From Bdellovibrionales bacterium RIFOXYC1_FULL_37_79 (lineage in GTDB: Bacteria > Bdellovibrionota > Bacteriovoracia > Bacteriovoracales > Bacteriovoracaceae): 51,407 nt of DNA. The translations under genes and the position numbers were made by a program. The notes below the pieces were generated by a model that did no database searches, had not been told where the DNA came from, and was given only the letters and a program-made list of their open reading frames with translations. Shown here piece after piece: positions 6,706 to 13,710 of the stretch (positions are counted from its first letter, which is position 1; every line of letters starts with the position of its first letter). The stretch covers positions 1 to 51,407 of the forward strand of contig MEQB01000020.1 in NCBI GenBank assembly GCA_001770015.1, in the 5' to 3' direction.

Positions 6706-7194
6706 TTAATAATCTACTAATATTGATTCTACTTCTTTGTACATGTTGTATGTGATTATGCGATGACCATTATCACAGTCAAGATAGGTTATTGTTTTTA
6801 CGAGCCCAGGACTTAATTTCAGTTCAGTTTTGTCGATACAATTAAAAGTTTTCCAGCGAGCCATTATTTTTTCAATTGTAAATTCGTTACGATAGGGGTC
6901 GTTGGGTAAATAAGTAACAGAGATAATTGTTCTGTCATGTTTTAAAGTGATTCCCCATTCTTGAAATCCTGTTTTTTTGTTGAGGTAAATCCAGGCAGAA
7001 TGATTTTGTTTTTTTGGATGAGAATACTTTTCATTTGGGAGTCCTAGTTTTGAGATTAATAGTTCTTTGTTCCAGCTTTTTAGAGAAGCATTTTCAATAA
7101 TTTCCCAAGTTGATAGAAGATCGTTATTTTCATTTACAATAGTTTTTACGGAAGAACACGATATTAAAAATACAAGTAATATAATTAGTTTCAT
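6706..7194 (-). CDS. Lipoprotein of unknown function
   Basis: 162 aa. It has a signal peptide with lipobox LISC (Cys13), so it is lipid-anchored. The mature part carries ENASLKSWNKELLISKLGLP, a W-x-Y segment, and an FTIEKIMARWKTFNC...YLDCDNG region with two conserved Cys that may pair. The early part resembles the small SmpA/BamE-like fold (helix, then G-x-P, then strands), but this is only suggestive. The ATG overlaps the TGA of the upstream zinc-protease gene (ATGA), so the two are translationally coupled. A near-identical but broken copy lies at 17195-17605. Confidence 0.75.
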   Translation of the reverse strand: MKLIILLVFLISCSSVKTIVNENNDLLSTWEIIENASLKSWNKELLISKLGLPNEKYSHPKKQNHSAWIYLNKKTGFQEWGITLKHDRTIISVTYLPNDPYRNEFTIEKIMARWKTFNCIDKTELKLSPGLVKTITYLDCDNGHRIITYNMYKEVESILVDY

Positions 7195-7895
7195 TTATTA
7201 TCTCCCAAAATTTTTTTAATCCATGAATCAATTTGAGGAAATCCTCTTTTGAAATTAATAGGTTTTGTAAAGTAATATTCAATATTATTAGCAAAATCTT
7301 CTTCAGGACCGTTTTTTCCATCTGGAGCGGAAAATGATGCTCTATTGTAAATGTATATATTATCAAATTTTCTCCACTTACTAACATCAAAATATGATTG
7401 TTTTTCTTTATCTGACAATCTTGACCATAAAAGGTGTGCTAGTTCATGAATAATAATTTTTTTAGTATTCATATTAAAACTTGAATCATACAAAACGATT
7501 ATTTTTTTTTCAGGCGCACAGGTCGCAGGATTGTTGGAAACTTCTGATTTTTGGGCACAATAAATTTCTAGCTTGCCAATATTTGTTAAGATTTTAGGAA
7601 TTGATTTAAGTATTTTTGAAACTATTTTCTGTTTTTCTTTTAAGCACTCTTTAAATTTTTCTTTTGGGTGTGGCCACTTCTTAGGTTTTTCTAGTAAAAA
7701 CTGTTCTTTTAATAGGCCATCATCTCGATAATGACGACAATATGATGATACCGTTGTAGAAGAAACATGCGTTCCATCGTTTTTATAATATGCTTGACGA
7801 GGATGATTTTGAATTGAATATGTTCCTTCAGGACAAGAATTTGCCTGAGCATTAAAGAGAGTTAGTAGGAACAATAAAAGCATCGCAATTTTCAT
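7191..7895 (-). CDS. Secreted zinc metalloprotease (HExxH)
   Basis: 234 aa. Signal peptide to ANS at ~20. The zinc motif IIIHELAHLLW gives His150, Glu151, His154. A PEEDFANNIEYYF segment about 45 residues later offers the third zinc ligand (Glu198/199) typical of gluzincins of the lethal-factor-like or M34-like type. The mature N-terminal part has several Cys (C21, C53, C84, C113, C126) suited to disulfides in the periplasm or outside the cell. It is co-transcribed with the lipoprotein gene downstream (4-bp overlap). For a predatory bacterium a secreted protease is unsurprising; the substrate is unknown. Confidence 0.8.
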   Translation of the reverse strand: MKIAMLLLFLLTLFNAQANSCPEGTYSIQNHPRQAYYKNDGTHVSSTTVSSYCRHYRDDGLLKEQFLLEKPKKWPHPKEKFKECLKEKQKIVSKILKSIPKILTNIGKLEIYCAQKSEVSNNPATCAPEKKIIVLYDSSFNMNTKKIIIHELAHLLWSRLSDKEKQSYFDVSKWRKFDNIYIYNRASFSAPDGKNGPEEDFANNIEYYFTKPINFKRGFPQIDSWIKKILGDNK

Positions 7896-8112
7896 TCTTA
7901 AATACTAGCAAGGTAAGCCATTATTGTCTCTAAATTGTTCCCCAGGGTCGGAAATAATCTGAAAACAAAACAAATGTGAAAAAATCTATATTTTTCAACA
8001 GTTTTTTGGAAACATTTAGTCAGGGAAATGTCTACGAGTTTCCGCTATTCTTGAATATTTTTAATCATAATAATAACTTGGAATCATAGAATTTACTCGA
8101 ATATAAAAACGA

Positions 8113-8142
8113 ATTGGCCCAAGATGTTGTACTCTTGGGCCC
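8113..8142 (-). terminator. Rho-independent terminator
   Basis: GGCCCAAGA (8116-8124) pairs perfectly with TCTTGGGCC (8133-8141) around an 8-base loop, and on the minus strand it is followed by a T-rich stretch. It lies 28 bp after the end of the leftward gene 8170-8430. Confidence 0.6.
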
Positions 8143-8169
8143 AAAGATCTTTTGAAAATGTAGTTAGAT

Positions 8170-8430
8170 TTATTTAACACGTTCGAGAACGGCACCTGTT
8201 TTAGTAATTATAAGAGTATCATTTTTTAACTCATAACCTGTTTCTTCATTAGTATCAATATTTATGATTTTTGAATCTTGAATATCATACGTGAATGACT
8301 CTGGGGGATTGCCAAAAAAAGTGTTTGCATTATCATGTGCAATTCCACGTTCAAAAAGTAGGCAGTGAGTACGAGTTTTTGCAGGCTGTCCAAACAAACC
8401 ACCAGTGGTAACAAAACGACAAAATTTCAT
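8170..8430 (-). CDS. Hypothetical protein, 86 aa, probably exported remnant
   Basis: I do not recognise a family. The predicted protein has two Cys (FCRF, HCLLF), a GNPPESFTYD segment and beta-like strands at the end. The reading frame stays open upstream of the ATG, and those codons (…CKTFALASISAFSLDS) look like a signal peptide without a start codon. The gene may therefore have lost its true start, or uses a non-canonical one. It is followed by a good terminator. Confidence 0.5.
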   Translation of the reverse strand: MKFCRFVTTGGLFGQPAKTRTHCLLFERGIAHDNANTFFGNPPESFTYDIQDSKIINIDTNEETGYELKNDTLIITKTGAVLERVK

Positions 8431-8777
8431 TCCGTCTAGGTTGCTATCGAGACTAAAAGCAGAAATTGATGCAAGCGCGAATGTCTTACAAGCTTTAGGT
8501 ACCCTTGTAAAAAGTAAAAATTTATTAGAGGTATAGCACCGCTATGAAGCTTATCTAGTGTGAAGAAATAAAATTAAAATGAACAAAATTTAATTCTCCT
8601 TTTGGTCTTTATTCATAATTGCTGTGTTAGTGTCCATCCTGGTTATTAACTGGTTAATCAAAAAAAGGAAGTCGTAACTTAATTTTTTAATACAAAATTA
8701 TCAACGCTATATAAATGTACTCTGATGTTAACAACAGATGGGTTACTTAACAAATTATAAGATTTACAAAGGAGAAA
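8431..8777. other. Intergenic region carrying promoter element P1
   Basis: There is no supported gene. The stretch holds the frame-open extension of the 86-aa protein (8431 to about 8535) and the shared promoter element at 8581-8630. A frame reading 8579-8677 would give a short hydrophobic peptide but has a stop at codon 5. The stretch ends in a long leader for the SYLF gene. Confidence 0.5.
8581..8630 (+). promoter_or_regulatory. Shared 50-bp promoter element P1
   Basis: Begins GAACAAAATTTAAT, has TTTGGTCTTTATTCATAA in the middle and ends TGTGTTAG. The same layout at identical spacing occurs at 10399-10448, 11393-11442, 11559-11608 and 12417-12466. It lies about 150 bp upstream of the SYLF gene. 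The TATGTT-like end is probably the -10 hexamer. Confidence 0.65.
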
Positions 8778-9464
8778 ATGATGAAAAAGAAATTTCAGTT
8801 TTTGGTTTTTGTTCTGGCCACCGCTTTTGTTTCATTTGGCGCTGGTGCAGCCTCATTAGTTCAGTTGGAAAAAAAATCCATTGATGCAAGTAACGTTCTT
8901 GAAGAAATTATGAATATTTCTGAGAGTACTATTCCAGATGATCTTTTGAAAAGGGCAGTTTGTGTGGCGACCATACCGGACGTTATACGAGTTGGTTTTG
9001 TATTTGGAGCCCGCTACGGAACTGGATTAGTGTCATGTCGGGTTCCAGGAGGTTGGAGCCAGCCATCTTTTTTATCCATAAAGGGAGGCAGCTGGGGGGC
9101 TCAAATAGGAATTGCATCAGTTGATTTGGTGCTTGTTTTTATTCGTGAAAATGCAATTGAAAAATTTAGTAAGAATAATCTTACCGTCGGAGTTGATGCG
9201 GCAGTTGCGGTAGGTCCAGTGGGTAGAGATGCCCAAGCCGGAACAGACTATCAACTAAACAGCGAAATTTATAGCTACTCTCGTGCAAGAGGAATTTTTG
9301 CTGGATTGGCCATTCAGGGAACGTTGTTAAATGTTAAAAATAAAGATAATGCAAAAATCTACGGACCATTAGTAAAAACGAAGGAAATCTTAAGCACTGA
9401 CGGTGCGAAGTCTCCTTATAATGTGATGTCTTATGTACATGCACTTACGACATATGCTCCATAG
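8778..9464 (+). CDS. SYLF/YSC84-domain lipid-binding protein, exported
   Basis: 228 aa. Signal peptide MMKKKFQFLVFVLATAFVSFGAGAAS, then the SYLF (YSC84) domain through the rest: LLKRAVCVATIPDVIRVGFVFGARYGTGLVSCR, GGWSQPSFLSIKGGSWGAQIG, DLVLVF and a conserved SYSRARGIFAGLAIQG segment. SYLF domains bind anionic phospholipids. Bacterial members are typically exported and induced by envelope or general stress. GGAG eight bases before 8778 supports the start (8781 is equally possible). It is followed by a strong terminator, so it is monocistronic. Promoter element P1 lies upstream. Confidence 0.9.
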   Translation: MMKKKFQFLVFVLATAFVSFGAGAASLVQLEKKSIDASNVLEEIMNISESTIPDDLLKRAVCVATIPDVIRVGFVFGARYGTGLVSCRVPGGWSQPSFLSIKGGSWGAQIGIASVDLVLVFIRENAIEKFSKNNLTVGVDAAVAVGPVGRDAQAGTDYQLNSEIYSYSRARGIFAGLAIQGTLLNVKNKDNAKIYGPLVKTKEILSTDGAKSPYNVMSYVHALTTYAP

Positions 9465-9489
9465 ATAAATTTTGCTTTATTTTTATTAT

Positions 9490-9531
9490 GTTGTGCCCAC
9501 AAGTTTAATATTTCGTGGGCACAACTTTTTT
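9490..9531 (+). terminator. Strong Rho-independent terminator after the SYLF gene
   Basis: An 11-bp perfect stem, GTTGTGCCCAC (9490-9500) with GTGGGCACAAC (9515-9525), is followed immediately by six T residues. Confidence 0.9.
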
Positions 9532-9585
9532 GAAATAGAAACGAGTAGGTTGTAAGTATAGGCGCAGTAAAGTAAATTGATAGTT

Positions 9586-10353
9586 TCACATAAAATTAGA
9601 TGATTCATCAACCCAGTAACCTGGTCGTTTATAATGTTGATGTAATCCATCTTCAAAATCGCGAGTTACTAGATATAATTTGGTATATTCCGGACACTCC
9701 TTTATCATTTCTCTTGGAAGATCAACAAATACTTTTTCATCTAGCCAGCTAATATTTTCTATCCATTTTGGTGAAACTAAAACTTTTTTACCAGGCCACC
9801 AGTTCATTGTATCAACAATGATGTAGCGAATAGCCCATGTTTTGGAATCAATAACAAAATCATGAAGATGACCAATTTCTCCATCGACTGCCTGAATAGA
9901 GTGATTGCTTACATCTTGTGTGCTTCGTAAATGAAGATCAAGTGGTTTTATCCCACGGTTATCTGGGTACCATTTTTCTCCATCGTCGATTATATTAGGA
10001 GAGATTCCCCACATATTGGGCCCATCCCAGTACACTGGCCATTCATAGTATCCATGGTAAAGCTCTTCAAATTGCCTGGAAACAGGTTTATCAGTATCAA
10101 GGGCGGGGCTATCTTCGATTTGTTTTTTGGTTAAATTGACGTCTATGGTTTTTTTATCTTTGTCCAAAGCTTTGAGTGCATGAGGGGATATAAGAACTTT
10201 TCTTTCGGTCAGCCAGTCACCAGTGTCGACCACAAGATATCTAATTGTCCAATAGTGATCATCGAAGTAAAACTCTTTGATGGTACCAAACTCACCATCT
10301 AGACTTGACAATTTATATCCCTTTAGTGTTTTTGCTTCATTTAACATCTTCAT
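9586..10353 (-). CDS. Double PRC-barrel protein
   Basis: 255 aa, cytoplasmic. Two PRC-barrel-like repeats: ~8-70 (LKGYKLSSLDGEFGTIKEFYFDDHYWTIRYLVVDTGDWLTERKVLISP) and ~140-215 (IQAVDGEIGHLHDFVIDSKTWAIRYIIVDTMNWWPGKKVLVSPKWI). Both repeats keep the D-G-E-x-G, W-x-I-R-Y and K-V-L-[IV]-S-P signatures. Such proteins are commonly part of stress-resistance clusters with CsbD-like and SYLF proteins, as here. The start is ATG at 10353 or the second ATG at 10347, which has better spacing to AAAGG. Promoter element P2 lies about 45 bp upstream. Confidence 0.85.
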   Translation of the reverse strand: MKMLNEAKTLKGYKLSSLDGEFGTIKEFYFDDHYWTIRYLVVDTGDWLTERKVLISPHALKALDKDKKTIDVNLTKKQIEDSPALDTDKPVSRQFEELYHGYYEWPVYWDGPNMWGISPNIIDDGEKWYPDNRGIKPLDLHLRSTQDVSNHSIQAVDGEIGHLHDFVIDSKTWAIRYIIVDTMNWWPGKKVLVSPKWIENISWLDEKVFVDLPREMIKECPEYTKLYLVTRDFEDGLHQHYKRPGYWVDESSNFM

Positions 10354-10398
10354 ATCCTTTTGTTACGGAATGTTGGCATTTATAATTAAATTTTCAAC

Positions 10399-10448
10399 CT
10401 AACATAAAGTTTATGAATAAAGATCAAACCAATAATGAAATGACGTTA
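10399..10448 (-). promoter_or_regulatory. Shared 50-bp promoter element P2
   Basis: On the minus strand it has AACGTCATTTCATT, then TTTGATCTTTATTCATAA and TATGTTAG, at the same spacing as P1. The centre contains the palindrome CATAAA-C-TTTATG. It drives the PRC-barrel gene. Its first base is T instead of the G seen in the other copies. Confidence 0.65.
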
Positions 10449-10496
10449 ATGTTAGGTATTTATTACGGGCTAAATCTGGATTTTAAAAACTGGTTT

Positions 10497-10766
10497 TTAG
10501 ATTTGCTGTGTTTCGTTGGAAGAAATATCGTTTTTAGGAATAATTCTTTTTTTGGGTTTGGTTGCTGCATGAATAGTAGCTTTGATTTTCTCCAATTCCT
10601 TGTCTGCTTTACTTTTTGTATAACCATAAATATTTTGAAGATGATCAGTTAATAATTCGATGTTTTCTTCCATTGATTCAATGTTGTCGTCGGTTATTTT
10701 CTTAAAACGTGCTTTGATAATGCGTGTAATTTTAACCCAATCATCTTTAATCGATTTATTTTGCAT
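10497..10766 (-). CDS. CsbD-like small stress protein
   Basis: 89 aa, no signal peptide. The N-terminal 60 residues follow the CsbD plan: a Trp near position 10 (DDWVKITRIIKARFKKITDDNI), then a helix with N-x-E-x-L and LQNIYGYTKSKADKEL, the family's conserved Y-G-Y segment. The C-terminal tail is basic and disordered. CsbD proteins are small general-stress proteins of unclear mechanism. A perfect AAGGAGGT ribosome-binding site lies 6 bases upstream. It is 50 bp downstream of the secreted protein gene 10817-11302, so probably the second gene of that unit driven by P3. Confidence 0.75.
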   Translation of the reverse strand: MQNKSIKDDWVKITRIIKARFKKITDDNIESMEENIELLTDHLQNIYGYTKSKADKELEKIKATIHAATKPKKRIIPKNDISSNETQQI

Positions 10767-10816
10767 ATATTACCTCCTTAAGTAAAAAAAAATGTTGGTT
10801 ATTTTTTTGTTTAATA

Positions 10817-11302
10817 TTATTGTTCGGTTTTTAGGCTCATTAATTCTTGATTTTTATCAAGAGTGTTGTTAACGCTGTCGAGTGGGTTGATATATTTGTT
10901 TTTAATTTCTTTCCAGTTCGATTTGGGGGAACTGGGGGGTGAATGGCCATACTCGTCTTGCTCATTTCTATTGGAGTTGATTGAAAGCAGACCATCGAAA
11001 AAATCACTTTTAGTGCGAGCCTTGGAAAAGGTGGCTTCAAGTTTTAAATCGGAAATGTCTTTTGAAAGTTTTTTTATTTCATTTTGAACCTGTTTAATAT
11101 ATTCGTCATTTTGATAATAATTATGAGTACGGAATTTGAGTTTTGAATTTTTTAAATTTCTTTTTTCAAATGATGTCGTCGTACTGCCCACATCCTCCCA
11201 GTACATATCACTAAGCTTTAGATTTTGGTAGTTGGAATTATTTTCTCCAAGTGAGAAAAAAATTATGAGCAAAAAGGTAATAAGGAATATTTCATTTTTC
11301 AT
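10817..11302 (-). CDS. Exported hypothetical protein with coiled-coil segment
   Basis: 161 aa. Hydrophobic signal sequence (NEIFLITFLLIIFFSLG), then a polar, Asn/Ser/Lys-rich protein. Residues ~68-95 (YIKQVQNEIKKLSKDISDLKLEATFSKA) form a short coiled coil, and the rest looks disordered. There is no Cys and no lipobox. Its own promoter element (P3) is shared with stress genes, and the CsbD-like gene follows in the same direction. I do not recognise a family. Confidence 0.6.
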   Translation of the reverse strand: MKNEIFLITFLLIIFFSLGENNSNYQNLKLSDMYWEDVGSTTTSFEKRNLKNSKLKFRTHNYYQNDEYIKQVQNEIKKLSKDISDLKLEATFSKARTKSDFFDGLLSINSNRNEQDEYGHSPPSSPKSNWKEIKNKYINPLDSVNNTLDKNQELMSLKTEQ

Positions 11303-11392
11303 AATATTTCCCGTGGTTAAACCTTTTATGTGAATTGTCTTGCCGACAAGTACAACCCACTGGAACAGTTGAATGCTCTAACGGGACGGAAA

Positions 11393-11442
11393 TTAGCATA
11401 TTGATAATGAATAAATATCAAACTTAGAATTAAATAATGTTC
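11393..11442 (-). promoter_or_regulatory. Shared 50-bp promoter element P3
   Basis: Minus strand: GAACATTATTTAATT, then TTTGATATTTATTCATTA and TATGCTAA, same spacing as P1. It lies about 90 bp upstream of 11302 and is divergent from P4, with 117 bp between them. The gene-free stretch 11303-11650 consists essentially of P3, P4 and their leaders. Confidence 0.65.
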
Positions 11443-11558
11443 ACAAAATACGTTTTTGATTAGAAAAAACAAAGGTGAGTTTATGCGCATAATTAAATTT
11501 GGTATTAATATTTAATTGTAATTAGGTTAAAAAATACATTACGCTGATATTTTTATGT

Positions 11559-11608
11559 GAACATAATTTAATAGTATGTTTGGTATTCTGTCATAAAACT
11601 TATGTTAG
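11559..11608 (+). promoter_or_regulatory. Shared 50-bp promoter element P4
   Basis: GAACATAATTTAAT, then TTTGGTATTCTGTCATAA and TATGTTAG. It contains the palindrome CATAA-AAC-TTATG. It lies 43 bp upstream of the first 84-aa paralogue. Confidence 0.65.
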
Positions 11609-11650
11609 TTTGGCCCAACCCAGTAACCACGATTTAATCAGGAGAAAAAA

Positions 11651-11905
11651 ATGAAAACTAACAAACGAAAAACCGTAACCGGTGTTTTGAGTCCAATTAG
11701 ATGGAATTCAAATGATGAGATTGTTGAATATAGTGTTTATACAGAAAATGATGAGGACATCATTTTGAGAGGGAATAATTTAGATTCAAACTTCAAGTTT
11801 TTTAAAAATCAAAAAGTAAAAGTTTCAGGAAATTTTCTTTCGTCATCAGATGATTTGAGAGTTTTTCAAGCATCTAAAATTCAAAAATTGAATAAGGCCG
11901 CTTAG
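11651..11905 (+). CDS. 84-aa OB-fold-like protein, paralogue 1
   Basis: A small cytoplasmic protein with a pattern of five beta strands: TVTGVLSPIRWNSNDEIVEYSVYT, EDIILRG, a helix-like NNLDSNFKFFK, then QKVKVSGNF and DLRVFQASKI. The strand order and the final V-x-G-x-x-x-x-x-x-x-x-x-x-V-x-x-x-x-I suggest an OB-fold, as in small soluble nucleic-acid or ligand binders. About three quarters of positions are identical to the protein at 12529-12783. AGGAG precedes the ATG. The function is unknown; the promoter element places it in the stress set. Confidence 0.75.
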   Translation: MKTNKRKTVTGVLSPIRWNSNDEIVEYSVYTENDEDIILRGNNLDSNFKFFKNQKVKVSGNFLSSSDDLRVFQASKIQKLNKAA

Positions 11906-11961
11906 GGTAAAATTATTAGGGGTTGTGGAAAATATTTTTAAATTTTATTAAGGAGAAGATT

Positions 11962-12351
11962 ATGAGTTTGGCATTGACGATTAAAAATAAAGGGTTTTCT
12001 GTGATTGAAAAGCATGTGAATAAGGAATGTAAAAAATTTGAAAAAATATTGGAGGATCCGCAAGTAAATTGTAAGATTTTAAATCTCAAAAAAGGTATTT
12101 GTGTAAAAATATCTTTAAATTCCGGATCAAAAGTTTACACGGGGGAAGCTTCAGGCATGCAAATAAATGTTTGTATAAATAAAGCTGTCAAAAGACTGAT
12201 GCGATTAATTGAAACGGATAAGGAGGTTTTATTACAAAAAAAACATCAACATCATATGAGCGATACTACTAAGGATGATACCTCTATCTATTTAAATGAT
12301 GAAGAAGCCGACAGTCCCTTGCTCCCGTTAAAATCGAGCATGGCATTTTAA
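11962..12351 (+). CDS. HPF/S30EA-like ribosome-hibernation factor homologue
   Basis: About 130 aa from the ATG at 11962, chosen because AAGGAGAAG lies just upstream; a longer frame from 11923 lacks a site. The order of elements resembles the N-terminal domain of HPF/RaiA: helix FSVIEKHVNKECKKFEKIL, strand CKILNL, strand GICVKISLNSG, strand VYTGEASGMQINVCINKAVKRLMRLIETDK, then a His-rich patch (KKHQHHM) and an acidic tail. Such proteins bind the decoding centre of idle ribosomes. It lies between the two 84-aa paralogues and is probably co-transcribed with the first. The assignment is a fold-level resemblance. Confidence 0.6.
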   Translation: MSLALTIKNKGFSVIEKHVNKECKKFEKILEDPQVNCKILNLKKGICVKISLNSGSKVYTGEASGMQINVCINKAVKRLMRLIETDKEVLLQKKHQHHMSDTTKDDTSIYLNDEEADSPLLPLKSSMAF

Positions 12352-12416
12352 CAATATTTTTACTGTTTGAATTAATGGAAGAGTGAAAAAATTATATTAT
12401 TGAGGGAGCTAAGTAT

Positions 12417-12466
12417 GAACAAAATTTAATAATTTGTTGGGTATTTTCTCATAAAACCTGTGCTAG
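12417..12466 (+). promoter_or_regulatory. Shared 50-bp promoter element P5
   Basis: GAACAAAATTTAAT, then TTGGGTATTTTCTCATAA and TGTGCTAG, same spacing as the others. It lies 63 bp upstream of the second 84-aa paralogue. Together with P4 it shows that gene and promoter were duplicated as a unit. Confidence 0.65.
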
Positions 12467-12528
12467 CTTGAGGCACATATAACACAAGTTAAATAACACA
12501 AGTTAAAAAATTTTGCAGGAGAAGAAAA

Positions 12529-12783
12529 ATGAAAGCAAGCAAATTAAATGTTGTAACTGGTATCTTAAGTCCCATTAGTTGGAATACAAATAATGAAGTA
12601 GTTGAGTACAGTGTTTACACAGATAAGGATGAGGACATTCTTTTGAAAGGAAAAAATTTGGATTCGAATTTTAGATTTTTTAAAAATCAAAAAGTAAAAG
12701 TTTCAGGAAACTTCCTTTCGTCGTCAAGCGATTTAAGAGTTTTTCAGGCGTCAAGAATAGAAAAATCAGATGATACGGTTTAA
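12529..12783 (+). CDS. 84-aa OB-fold-like protein, paralogue 2
   Basis: Same length and strand pattern as the protein at 11651-11905, with conservative changes (for example NSNDEIVEYSVYT against NTNNEVVEYSVYT) and an identical FFKNQKVKVSGNFLSSS core. AGGAG precedes the ATG. It has its own copy of the promoter element. The conservation of the core under divergence of the ends suggests that both copies are functional. Confidence 0.75.
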   Translation: MKASKLNVVTGILSPISWNTNNEVVEYSVYTDKDEDILLKGKNLDSNFRFFKNQKVKVSGNFLSSSSDLRVFQASRIEKSDDTV

Positions 12784-13026
12784 AAAAAACATTAACAGTA
12801 TCTCCCTATAATTTGTGTGAAATTTTTCACAGATGAACATTTGTTAATTCTTGCACTTTAAATTGAAACAGAAAATAATTATTAATATTGAATTTGTGTT
12901 GGCGGTTTGAAATATTAACAACGTTGTTAATAAATAGATGCACGTTTAGTGGTTAAGTTATATAACAACTTTTTGGCTAGGGTAGCTTTAGACAGGATAA
13001 TCAAAATAAACAAGGGTTTTTGTCTT

Positions 13027-13710
13027 ATGACCAGAGTGGCAATTTTAGAAGATGATGTGCGGGTCGCAAAATTTATCGCCGATGGACTAAGGGTTGAAGC
13101 TTATCAAGTTGAAATTTTTACAGTTATCAATCAACTCATCGACTCACTCCAAGAACAGGCGTTTGATATTTTAATAATGGATCGCTTAATTGGAAAACTC
13201 GATGCTGTAAGCTGGATTAAAACCATTAGATCTCTTCGGCCAAATATCAAGATTTTAATTCTGAGTGCATTGTCTGGTTCGATTAATCGGATAAAAGGTC
13301 TAGAAGTAGGAGCAGATGATTATTTGGAGAAACCATTTCAATATCATGAATTAAGCCTCCGGGTGAAAAAATTGGTTAAAAAAGAAAGCTCTTCACCTGA
13401 ATCTATAATTAACTATGAGGATATCACCTTAGAGTTGGATGGCCAGAAGATGCAAAGGGCCGGAAAAGTTATTCATTTGAGTCCATATGAATTTAAATTG
13501 ATGACAATTTTTGTTAAGAATCCTCAGAAAATCCATTCCCGCACTGAGCTGCTGGATAGGGTTTGGGGTTACAATATTGATACCGGCTCTAATGTGGTTG
13601 ATGTCGCAATTGCAAAACTTCGTAAAAAAATAAATTTTGCCAGTTGTGAGCCATTAATAATTTCACGAAGAGGGAGTGGTTATATTTTGTCTAACACTCA
13701 GTCTTGGTGA
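13027..13710 (+). CDS. OmpR/PhoB-type response regulator
   Basis: 227 aa from ATG 13027; the longer frame from 12949 adds 26 residues with no family match. Receiver domain 1-118 with acidic pocket E8-D9-D10, phospho-acceptor D52 (ILIMD), switch Ser80 and Lys102 (LEKPF). Winged-helix domain ~135-227 with LSPYEFKLM, a recognition helix region NVVDVAIAKLRKKI and the RRGSGYIL wing. It is cytoplasmic and acts as a phosphorylation-dependent transcription factor. Its stop overlaps the kinase start (GTGA), so it is co-translated with its cognate kinase. A role in controlling the 50-bp elements nearby is plausible but unproven. Confidence 0.95.
   Translation: MTRVAILEDDVRVAKFIADGLRVEAYQVEIFTVINQLIDSLQEQAFDILIMDRLIGKLDAVSWIKTIRSLRPNIKILILSALSGSINRIKGLEVGADDYLEKPFQYHELSLRVKKLVKKESSSPESIINYEDITLELDGQKMQRAGKVIHLSPYEFKLMTIFVKNPQKIHSRTELLDRVWGYNIDTGSNVVDVAIAKLRKKINFASCEPLIISRRGSGYILSNTQSW

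Noticed and set aside
8579-8677. Frame MNKI-stop-FSFWSLFIIAV…KKRKS that looks like a small membrane peptide
   Set aside because: It has a stop at codon 5 and no other start, and its DNA is explained by the shared promoter element P1, whose other copies encode no such peptide.
12835-12853. Possible sixth copy of the 50-bp element upstream of the response regulator
   Set aside because: Only the first ~19 bases resemble the element; the TTTGG…TTCATAA and TATGTTAG parts are missing.
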